47,968 bases of DNA from a bacterium (GTDB taxonomy: Bacteria > Bacteroidota > Bacteroidia > Bacteroidales > Muribaculaceae). The stretch lies in NCBI GenBank assembly GCA_004563195.1, contig SFTJ01000014.1, positions 1 through 47,968 of the forward strand, read 5' to 3'. Within the stretch, counting starts at the first letter, position 1; each line of letters begins with the position of its first letter. Shown one piece after another: positions 1-7,166 of this stretch. A program made the position numbers and the translations under genes. The notes below the pieces were generated by a model. It was given only the letters and a program-made list of their open reading frames with translations. It was not told the DNA's origin and made no database searches.

Positions 1-119
1 ATTATTACTGCCGCATGGTGACCACAAAATTAGTTATTTTTTTCCACCCCAACAAATTATAGCCGGAATTATTTTCGCAGATTATTTCCGCAGATAACAG
101 CTAATCATGCTAAGACTAT

Positions 120-147
120 AAGCTCCCGGCGTGATGTCGGGGGGCTT
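120..147 (+). terminator. Terminator-like hairpin upstream of the GH2 fragment
   Basis: AAGCTCCCG (120-128) can pair with CGGGGGGCTT (138-147), with one G-T pair or bulge, followed by TTGTAGTTTTCC. It could end a gene lying left of the window. The 1-212 stretch holds no reading frame that continues the GH2 protein. It does hold this hairpin and a second perfect inverted repeat at 165-196. Confidence 0.4.
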
Positions 148-164
148 TGTAGTTTTCCATAGAC

Positions 165-196
165 GCGGCTTTTGTGAGGTGACGAGCAAAAGCCGC
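165..196. repeat. Perfect 10-bp inverted repeat just before the GH2 reading frame
   Basis: GCGGCTTTTG (165-174) is repeated inverted as CAAAAGCCGC (187-196) around a 12-nt loop. There is no T-run after it, so it is not a clear terminator. It lies 17 bases before the first possible start of the truncated GH2 gene and could mark a rearrangement junction or a regulatory hairpin. Confidence 0.45.
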
Positions 197-212
197 CCCG
201 CGTGGCGGCAAT

Positions 213-2471
213 GTGGCTTGCACCATGTCCGTTACCAATCCGGCTAAATGGGATGCCGAGCACCCCAACCTATATACTCTCAAGGTAAGCCTTAATCAAG
301 CCAACAGCTCCACTATGCAATTCTCGCGCCGTGTGGGCTTCCGCACCGTCAAGGTCGACGGCAACCGACTGCTGGTTAACGGCAATCCGGTGAAATTGCG
401 CGGCGCATGTCGCCACGACATTCACCCCACGCTCGGACGCACCACCACTCGAAGCCTCGACAGCCTCGATGTGATGCTATTCAAGCAGTCGAACATGAAC
501 TTTGTGCGCACTTCGCACTATCCGCCAAGCGAGAGTTTTGTGGAATTCTGCGACCGATATGGCATATATGTGGAATGTGAATCGGCAGTGTGCTTTGTCA
601 ACACTCATCGCCAGCGCAACTATGCTCCGGGCGCTTCGAGCGACGACCCTGCCTTCCGCAATAAATATTTGAGCCAAGTGCACGAGATGCAGAGCAACTT
701 TCAGCATCACCCTGCCGTGCTTTTCTGGAGCATAGGCAACGAGAGTGCCTACGGCAGCAACTTCAAGGCAAGTTACGAATACTTGAAGAGCACCGACACC
801 ACTCGCCCGGTGATATACAGCTACCCGGGATTGGCAAAGCAGAAGGGCGAAAAAATCTACGACATATTGAGTATGCACTATCCCGGTGTGGAAGGCAATA
901 TGGAGCAATATGGCATGTACACTTCGGCATTTCAAGGCCATGGCATTCCGGCAGTCTTCGACGAATGGGCGCATCCGGCTTGCTACACCTATGCCACCCT
1001 GCGCAACGACCCTAACATTCGCGAATTTTGGGGTAAATCGCTCGACTTGATGTGGAAAGGCGTGTTCCAATCGACCGGTGCTCTCGGCGGAGCCATCTGG
1101 GGATATATCGACGAAACTTTCGCCGTGCCTCAACTCAAAGAGGGCGATGACTTCTGGAAAGAATTTGCCCGCACTGCCAAGCCGGAGGGATTCCGCGGCG
1201 ATTGCGTGGGTTATGGCGAATGGGGTATTGTGGACGTATGGCGACGCTTGAAACCCGAGTTTTGGGCTACCAAGAAAGCTTATACTCCCGTCAAACTGAC
1301 TCAAACCCATATAGCCGACTTTGCTCCGGGGCAAAAAATTTACATCGAGGTGCTCAACCGTTTCGACCATACTTGCCTGAGCGAATTGCGCGCCGTTTAT
1401 TCCTATAAAGGTCGCAGCGGCAATGCCTCGTTGCAAGCCGTTGAACCCCACCAAAAAGGTCTGCTCACAGTCCCGGCTCAGCAGTGGGCGCAGGGCGACT
1501 CGTTAAATCTACAATTCTTCACTCCCGACGGAATAATGGTCGACTCGTATGTGATAACATTAGGCGATGCTGCCATCAACTATCCCACTGGAGTCACCCC
1601 GGGCAACTTGGATGTAACCGAAAACGCCGACGCCATCACAGTTAACGGCAACGGCTTCAGCATACCGTTCAGCAAAGCCACCGGACTTATCGACCACGCC
1701 ACCGTGCATGGCGAGACTGCTATCGAGAACGGTCCACAACTCAATGTGTATGTCAACTACAACCACCTCACCGGAGCCGAAGTGCGCAAGATAGCCGACC
1801 ATCTGGTGCTCGACACCACCACATGGAAAGTAAAAGCCATAGCACACAGTCGCACGGCTCAAGGCGTGAAGGTGGCAGTAGAGGGCACTTACAACGATGT
1901 AGCAGTAGCCATCGACTACGTTATCACTCCCGCCGGCGAAATATCCATCGGATATACCGCCAACGGATTGCCCAACGGATATGTTCGCGAATTAGGATTG
2001 TGTTTCGACCTACCGCAGAACTATTCGTGGCTCAAATGGCAGCGCCGAGGCTATTGGGATAGCTACCCCGAGCACTCAATATCGGGCAACACCGGAGATG
2101 CACACATCTACGACTCACATCAGAGTGCCTATGGCGAAAAACCCACCCAACCCTGGGCATACGACACACACAACTATTACTATTGGAGCGATGCCGGAGC
2201 CAACTGCTCTCATCCTCTCACCAATATGGCTAAGGCTATGAAAGAAAATGTGCTCTTCTACACCATCAAGAGCCACAGCCAAGACCCTCACGGCATATCG
2301 GTAGTCTCAGCCAACGCCGAAATCGCTTGTCGTCTCAACAAGACCTCAACCGACCGCTTGCAACTCATAGTAGACAACAAATGGGACTACCCCGAAATAG
2401 CTTGGGGCAACTACTGCAAGATGCAAGATGCGGCACCTTATCATGGATTCATAAAAATTGTGATGCACTAA
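213..2471 (+). CDS. GH2-family beta-galactosidase, N-terminally truncated
   Basis: This is a glycoside hydrolase family 2 enzyme of the LacZ-like type, expected to remove terminal beta-galactose or a related sugar. The start at 213 is GTG; the first ATG is at 225. The protein begins at the end of the usual sugar-binding domain (VTNPAKWDAEHPNLYTLKV), so about 200 residues are missing. The immunoglobulin-like middle domain then runs into the TIM barrel, where WSIGNES carries the acid/base Glu (about E177) and FDEW the likely nucleophile (about E251). A C-terminal beta-sandwich resembling the LacZ small-chain domain follows from about residue 470. An in-frame TGA at 180-182 blocks extension upstream, and no other frame in 1-212 encodes the lost domain. 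There is no signal peptide. The catalytic residues survive, but loss of the N-terminal domain suggests a decayed or rearranged gene. Confidence 0.8.
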   Translation: MACTMSVTNPAKWDAEHPNLYTLKVSLNQANSSTMQFSRRVGFRTVKVDGNRLLVNGNPVKLRGACRHDIHPTLGRTTTRSLDSLDVMLFKQSNMNFVRTSHYPPSESFVEFCDRYGIYVECESAVCFVNTHRQRNYAPGASSDDPAFRNKYLSQVHEMQSNFQHHPAVLFWSIGNESAYGSNFKASYEYLKSTDTTRPVIYSYPGLAKQKGEKIYDILSMHYPGVEGNMEQYGMYTSAFQGHGIPAVFDEWAHPACYTYATLRNDPNIREFWGKSLDLMWKGVFQSTGALGGAIWGYIDETFAVPQLKEGDDFWKEFARTAKPEGFRGDCVGYGEWGIVDVWRRLKPEFWATKKAYTPVKLTQTHIADFAPGQKIYIEVLNRFDHTCLSELRAVYSYKGRSGNASLQAVEPHQKGLLTVPAQQWAQGDSLNLQFFTPDGIMVDSYVITLGDAAINYPTGVTPGNLDVTENADAITVNGNGFSIPFSKATGLIDHATVHGETAIENGPQLNVYVNYNHLTGAEVRKIADHLVLDTTTWKVKAIAHSRTAQGVKVAVEGTYNDVAVAIDYVITPAGEISIGYTANGLPNGYVRELGLCFDLPQNYSWLKWQRRGYWDSYPEHSISGNTGDAHIYDSHQSAYGEKPTQPWAYDTHNYYYWSDAGANCSHPLTNMAKAMKENVLFYTIKSHSQDPHGISVVSANAEIACRLNKTSTDRLQLIVDNKWDYPEIAWGNYCKMQDAAPYHGFIKIVMH

Positions 2472-2556
2472 CTATATATCTATAGTGAAAACAAAGCCAT
2501 GCAGCGATGCACCACGTGTAAAATCATTCAATAGCAAAAAATCACTTGATTAATCA

Positions 2557-2602
2557 AAAGGAGGCTCCCCGGGGAAAACCCCGCCAAGCCTCCTTTAGTT
2601 TT
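2557..2602. terminator. Bidirectional terminator between convergent GH2 gene and nine-gene operon
   Basis: AAAGGAGGCT (2557-2566) pairs perfectly with AGCCTCCTTT (2587-2596), with an inner CCCC/GGGG capacity in the loop. On the plus strand TAGTTTTTC follows; on the minus strand TTTTGATTAATC follows. It lies between the GH2 stop at 2471 and the lysozyme stop at 2978, so it can serve both convergent units. Confidence 0.75.
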
Positions 2603-2697
2603 TCATCTCCAATTCACCGTGCCCAAGCCCGAAACACACACCCTCAAGCCCGGAAACATACAGCATCATGCCTCTTTTCAAAAAAAACTTCGTATTA

Positions 2698-2818
2698 TAA
2701 TCCAAAATAACAAGCACATTATTTTGGGGGATTATAATTCAAAATTTCACACCTAATCCAAAATTTCCACCACATTTTTTGGATTATAATCCAAAATTTA
2801 GGCTTATTTTTTGGATTA
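2698..2818. repeat. Cluster of five TAATCCAAAA boxes, one a 20-bp perfect palindrome
   Basis: The 10-mer TAATCCAAAA, or its complement TTTTGGATTA, occurs at 2698-2707, 2735-2744 (one mismatch, TAATTCAAAA), 2754-2763, at 2777-2796 as a back-to-back pair forming a perfect 20-bp palindrome, and at 2809-2818. The copies lie in an otherwise gene-free stretch (2472-2977) between two convergent transcription ends. Such an array could bind a dimeric DNA-binding protein or be a remnant of a lost promoter or mobile element. A separate 12-bp palindrome GCGAAATTTCGC lies just downstream, near 2919-2930. Confidence 0.7.
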
Positions 2819-2977
2819 GACTGTTTTTCTAATAGGCATTTCGATGCCGCAAGTTAGGTAGCAGCCAATCGTGAGATACCGTTACTATTGAAAAAAAGTG
2901 TTATTATTGCGAAATTTCGCACCCGGATTTGTGCCGATATATATTTAAAAACATAGCGGTGCGGCGGCTGGGATGCA

Positions 2978-3790
2978 TCATAGCTCTATGTCGGCTATCG
3001 TGGTGCCGTTGGCAAAACGGTCGAGGTCGACATGTCCTTTTATGCCGGCTACTCTGCCCTTTTCGCTGAATTGCCAGATATTATATTTTCCCGCGCCTTT
3101 GAGCACGGGTTCTTTGTTGCTATATCGGGCTATGAAGATGAAATACTTATTAAACTCGGGCGCAAGATTATCGTTGTAGAATCGATATTGGCTATAAAGC
3201 AGCGGATATTTGCCGTATTCATCCTTTACAAGTTGCATAAACTCGGCAAGACGGCTTTGCAGCAATTCGCGATTGACGTTTTTATTCCCCGTCAACTCCA
3301 CATCCACCATCGGTATCAAATCCTGCTTCGAGCGATCTATGTAGCGATTGAAATTGTCGAACTGTTCCTTGGCGGGCTTCCAACCCAAGAAATAGTGATA
3401 GCTGCCCACCTTAAATCCCGCCTTCTTGGCTTTGCGGAAATTCTCCTTATAGCGCGAATCCACGCTCGACGAACCCTCCGAGGCTTTGATGTAGACAAAC
3501 TGTATGTTTTCGTCTTCAGCCACCCGTTCCCAATCGATTGTGCCCTGAAACTTCGACACATCTATGCCATGATATGGCCCGTTTGCCACCATTTTCCGCT
3601 GCGTCGGCTTTTCTCCGTTGGCGAAGTGCTGATACGCCAAGGTAAGGCACACGGCAATTATCGCCGTTGCCGCATATTTGAGCATAGCATATAGTTTGCG
3701 CTTATATTTTCGCAGATAGCTTTGCAGCGATTTGCTGCGCCTGCGGCGTCTGCCACTCCGCTTGCGAGGGCGTTTTTGCTCGGTTAACAT
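2978..3790 (-). CDS. Membrane-anchored GH25 lysozyme (muramidase)
   Basis: A GH25 muramidase, a family that cuts the MurNAc-GlcNAc bond of peptidoglycan. The first 37 residues are extremely rich in Arg and Lys, followed by a single hydrophobic segment (about 37-54). This suggests a type II membrane protein with the enzyme in the periplasm. The GH25 domain spans about 74-265. HGIDVSKFQG (D77) opens the barrel, YIKASEG and SYHYF follow, and PMVDVE supplies the catalytic Asp/Glu pair (D163, E165). IWQFSEKG and VDLDRF close it. It is the last gene of the nine-gene operon, 12 bp after the M50-like gene. The context suggests it trims or opens glycan strands where the operon's SEDS/PBP pair works. 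The family call is firm; the role in the system is inferred. Confidence 0.9.
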   Translation of the reverse strand: MLTEQKRPRKRSGRRRRRSKSLQSYLRKYKRKLYAMLKYAATAIIAVCLTLAYQHFANGEKPTQRKMVANGPYHGIDVSKFQGTIDWERVAEDENIQFVYIKASEGSSSVDSRYKENFRKAKKAGFKVGSYHYFLGWKPAKEQFDNFNRYIDRSKQDLIPMVDVELTGNKNVNRELLQSRLAEFMQLVKDEYGKYPLLYSQYRFYNDNLAPEFNKYFIFIARYSNKEPVLKGAGKYNIWQFSEKGRVAGIKGHVDLDRFANGTTIADIEL

Positions 3791-3802
3791 AGCTTTAGTC
3801 TA

Positions 3803-4468
3803 CTAAAAGTAACTCATGGTATTTTCAAACACAAAAGTAGCCATTCGCCATACCGAAGTAAACACATTATAATTTGGAAAAAACGCCACCAATATAATGC
3901 ACAGGTTCACCAATTGCATTGTCACGATATATAGATACGAAAAATACAAAGGATATTGATTGATATCGGGCTGATGATTACCCGTTTGGCGAACAAAGCA
4001 CAGCACATGAAAGGCAATGGTAATTCCCACAAGAATGTCAAAAATCCACAATCCCTCCGGCTGCACCAGGCATCGTAATGCGAGCAACATAAAGGTGAAT
4101 ATAGGCAAACAATACGGAGCCAAAGCCTGCGGAATGAGTCCATAGGTGTGGGTGCCGCTCGTGGTAACCACGCCATCGGCTTCGTTGGCTTTGAACGAAT
4201 GTACCTTGCGCAAAAAGATCATTGCCACCAATATATGCGTCAACTCATGTGAGAATGTCTCAATCCAAGTGATGTTTTTGGTGGCAAAACGCTGCACTAT
4301 CACATATGCGAGCGCTCCACATGCCGCCCACTGATAGAGTTGCATCTGCCGGATTATGCCCACATCCTTCAGAAACAATATTTTTATTATTTCCCAAGCA
4401 TAGGGCAACGTCACCAGCAATAGCACCGCAGTGAGCGCCGCATATAGTATAAATCGCTTATTTTTCAT
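3803..4468 (-). CDS. M50-like integral membrane zinc metalloprotease
   Basis: A 221-aa membrane protein with an HExxH zinc motif, HELTH (H74-E75-H78), inside a hydrophobic stretch. This arrangement is typical of M50/site-2-protease-like enzymes. Hydrophobic segments lie at about 8-28, 48-62, 72-90, 120-140, 145-165 and 175-200. The segment after the motif (VHSFKANEADGVVTTSG, then LAPYCLPIF) resembles the layout of M50B-type proteins. No clear second NxxPxPxLDG motif is visible, so the assignment stays at the level of similarity. It sits between the PBP-like and lysozyme genes with gaps of 19 and 12 bp. A plausible role is cutting a single-TM partner from the same operon, such as the anchored GAP1-like or GTPase protein, but nothing in the sequence identifies the substrate. 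Confidence 0.65.
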   Translation of the reverse strand: MKNKRFILYAALTAVLLLVTLPYAWEIIKILFLKDVGIIRQMQLYQWAACGALAYVIVQRFATKNITWIETFSHELTHILVAMIFLRKVHSFKANEADGVVTTSGTHTYGLIPQALAPYCLPIFTFMLLALRCLVQPEGLWIFDILVGITIAFHVLCFVRQTGNHQPDINQYPLYFSYLYIVTMQLVNLCIILVAFFPNYNVFTSVWRMATFVFENTMSYF

Positions 4469-4487
4469 CGCTGTTTCTGCCTGAAAA

Positions 4488-7160
4488 TTAATAATAACTC
4501 TTAGTCATTTCATATAGTTTGCGCAGTCGCTCGGGATGTTGTACAAAGAATTTTTTTGCATCATCAGAACTTAATCCGTCAGTTTTTCTACTGCGAGAAT
4601 CATAAGTTCTATTCATTCTCACCACGCACACTATGCCCTTGCCGGGCTCTCCCCGCTTGATTTTATTCAGCTCGCTTCGCTTCACCAATGCAAAGGTATA
4701 CATACCCAAGTCCAAACCTCTACTTTTCGACATAAGCACCGGAAATTCGTTTCGAACATAGTTATCGGGCGTACCGGTCTTTGAGAACAGCACCAAGTCA
4801 TCTCCGGTATTCAATGCTGCATTCAAGTTATTTACAGCTTTGCTCATCTTATTTAATGTGCCGTCACCGCTCTGAGCACTCTCAAATTTTTCAAGGAACT
4901 GATTCCATGTAGCCGACACTTGCTGCATAGTGCGGTTGCCTCGCACACTTGGTCGCTGGTCTTCCTCGCCCGAATAGATAAGGGGATTGTCATCCACAGC
5001 GTGCTTTATAAAGTGCGCTCGCACATCGCGCTTGCCTATCATTCGGCACCATGCTTCTGCCAGCTTTATGCAATTCCATTCGTTGCTGCCCTGCCCGAGC
5101 ACAAACGGCACCAAATAGTCTCTAAAATCGCCGCCTTTCTGAAGTTCATCGATGTGCAGATTGGTGATTTCAGGCGAAATTTCTTCAAGTCCGAAATTTG
5201 CATCTCTTTTATCATTCCATTTTGCATCACCCTCTACAATTCCAAAACTTTCATCAAAGGGACCCGACTCTTCACTTGCCACATCATTGCTGCCGAATAG
5301 CCCGCTCCAAAGTTGCAAATCGATGGAAGTATCACTATTGAAATTGGCTTTATAGAGCAGCGACAACCATTGAATAAACGGATTCTCTTTAGACAAACCG
5401 TTGTCCTGTTTAAAACACAACACGCCATTATTCATGCAGAACACCGAGTTTTCGCCGAGTGAAAGTGTGCCATAGTTGCCCTTGGCTTTCGACATAGCCA
5501 AAGCAGCAAGCGACACGGGATATACATCGTCGGAGCGTGAGATAAATGAGACGAAGTCAGTGCCATTCCAGTGACTCTGCGCATTCTTAGCCCATAGCTT
5601 GCATTTGCGACCATGAAAATATGCATATTCTTGTCCGGGTTGATGCGAAACCATACTCCTATTGTTAAGAGAAAGCAAATCGGGATTCGACAACACGGCA
5701 GCAAGTGCAAGCATAGGCTTGAATGTAGAACCGATGTAGCGACGACGCAACGACACATTTTTCGTAATCAGTTGCAGCGACTCGTCGCGCAGTTCTTTCT
5801 CGAAGCGAGTATTATAGAACGGCGATGCAAGCACATTACCTGTGGCAAGGTCCATAATTGTGATCGACATATCGTATTCCGCCTTATAATCTTTCACCTT
5901 TGCTCGTGCATCAGCTATACCCTTTATCAGTTCGTCCTCAAACTCTTTCGACAGCAAGGGGTCGATAGTAATTCTCACATCGTTAACACTATCCTTATTC
6001 GAAAGATGTCGCGACAATCCACGAATTATTTGCTGAGTAAAGAGGTCGGTCTGCGACCGCGATATGTTATAACGACTACTGCCCAGATTGCTGCGCACAA
6101 TGCTCGAAAGTGTTAGCGCCGGGTTATGGGTATTAACCGTAAATTCAGCCAATTTCTTGTTATTCGAATTATCGTAGAACACCAGCTTTTCGCCGTCGCG
6201 TATGTGCATGCGCACATTATTGCCACTTCGCTCCTTGCCCTTGCCATACTTAAAGGTGTAAGACGAACTTACCACCAACGTATCTCCCTTGCAGCAGAAA
6301 TTCACATCTCTAACATCGGAGGTTAACGAAATCGACACCGACCTATCGGTTTTATATGTTTTCTGATAATAGTCGTAATAGTTGAAACGGCGATCGCGTT
6401 TATTCAACTTCAACTCATTGCCCGACACATACACTTTAAGCGGGTTCGACATGCTCACACTTCGGTTGCGATGCAGCGGTATAACCGTGTTGCCATAGGT
6501 GAGATACACCGAGTTCTCGTCGTTGAAAAGTCCGTTATCATTAGCGATAATCGTTCCGGTCCATGGGTCCTTGGTCAGAGCCACCTTAAACATCGATGGT
6601 ATAAGCTTTATGCTTGCCACATCGAGGTCCAATTTCCCTCTATCTAATTTCGAACGAAGTTTTATCGAGAAATAAGTCTCCGATATGTTATCGCTTTGCT
6701 GCTGCAACAGTTGTTGCAAGCGGCTATTGAAGTAGAATTGCTTCCACTTATCCTTAATCTTGTCGTTATTAATGCCCACCAAACGCAAGTCGCCGCCCTC
6801 GATGCAAGTTGCTTCGTCCATAGCATACGGAAGCGCAAAAATCAGCGACGGATACTTCTTATTCAGACTTTCCAAATCCACCGCTTTCACCGATGTGTCG
6901 ACGTCGGCAAGCAACTCCTCGAGAAGCGCGTTGGCCTTGGTAACAAAGCCTTTATTATCCTTTACCGGCGAATATTCATTCTCTTTCGCCACTTCTCCGA
7001 GCGAGGTGCAGCCTTTGAAGAAACTCATAAACACTGCAAATGCTATAAGCAGCAAGAACACGCCTGCCACAAGAAACGGGCGCAGCATAAACGCATTTCG
7101 GCTTAGTTTCGACCAGTTAGGGTCGATTTTGTTTCTACTATTTCGGGCATTATCACACAT
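4488..7160 (-). CDS. Class-B-PBP-like transpeptidase with large novel N-terminal region
   Basis: A bitopic protein with one TM helix (about 26-47) and a long periplasmic part. Residues about 50-385 match no family I recognise. From about 390 the sequence follows penicillin-binding transpeptidases: VRITIDPLL, IMDLATGNVLASP, then YIGSTFKP with the nucleophile S478 and K481. SRSDDVYP holds the second motif (S543-D544-D545 or S541-R542-S543), and SKTGTPDNY the KTG motif (K794). All three active-site motifs are present, so D,D-transpeptidase activity and beta-lactam binding are plausible. The second-to-third motif distance of about 250 residues suggests an insertion. The gene starts 6 bp after the GAP1-like gene and is encoded with a SEDS-like protein, the normal partner of class B PBPs. 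The 890-aa length is well above the usual 600-700. Confidence 0.8.
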   Translation of the reverse strand: MCDNARNSRNKIDPNWSKLSRNAFMLRPFLVAGVFLLLIAFAVFMSFFKGCTSLGEVAKENEYSPVKDNKGFVTKANALLEELLADVDTSVKAVDLESLNKKYPSLIFALPYAMDEATCIEGGDLRLVGINNDKIKDKWKQFYFNSRLQQLLQQQSDNISETYFSIKLRSKLDRGKLDLDVASIKLIPSMFKVALTKDPWTGTIIANDNGLFNDENSVYLTYGNTVIPLHRNRSVSMSNPLKVYVSGNELKLNKRDRRFNYYDYYQKTYKTDRSVSISLTSDVRDVNFCCKGDTLVVSSSYTFKYGKGKERSGNNVRMHIRDGEKLVFYDNSNNKKLAEFTVNTHNPALTLSSIVRSNLGSSRYNISRSQTDLFTQQIIRGLSRHLSNKDSVNDVRITIDPLLSKEFEDELIKGIADARAKVKDYKAEYDMSITIMDLATGNVLASPFYNTRFEKELRDESLQLITKNVSLRRRYIGSTFKPMLALAAVLSNPDLLSLNNRSMVSHQPGQEYAYFHGRKCKLWAKNAQSHWNGTDFVSFISRSDDVYPVSLAALAMSKAKGNYGTLSLGENSVFCMNNGVLCFKQDNGLSKENPFIQWLSLLYKANFNSDTSIDLQLWSGLFGSNDVASEESGPFDESFGIVEGDAKWNDKRDANFGLEEISPEITNLHIDELQKGGDFRDYLVPFVLGQGSNEWNCIKLAEAWCRMIGKRDVRAHFIKHAVDDNPLIYSGEEDQRPSVRGNRTMQQVSATWNQFLEKFESAQSGDGTLNKMSKAVNNLNAALNTGDDLVLFSKTGTPDNYVRNEFPVLMSKSRGLDLGMYTFALVKRSELNKIKRGEPGKGIVCVVRMNRTYDSRSRKTDGLSSDDAKKFFVQHPERLRKLYEMTKSYY

Positions 7161-7166
7161 ATCTGT

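Noticed and set aside
1..212. Frameshift explanation for the missing GH2 N-terminus within the window
   Set aside because: All three plus frames in 1-212 were read and none continues a GH2 sugar-binding domain.
477..1454. Long minus-strand open frame opposite the GH2 gene
   Set aside because: It is antisense to a clear GH2 domain, has no recognisable domain and reflects codon bias of the real gene.
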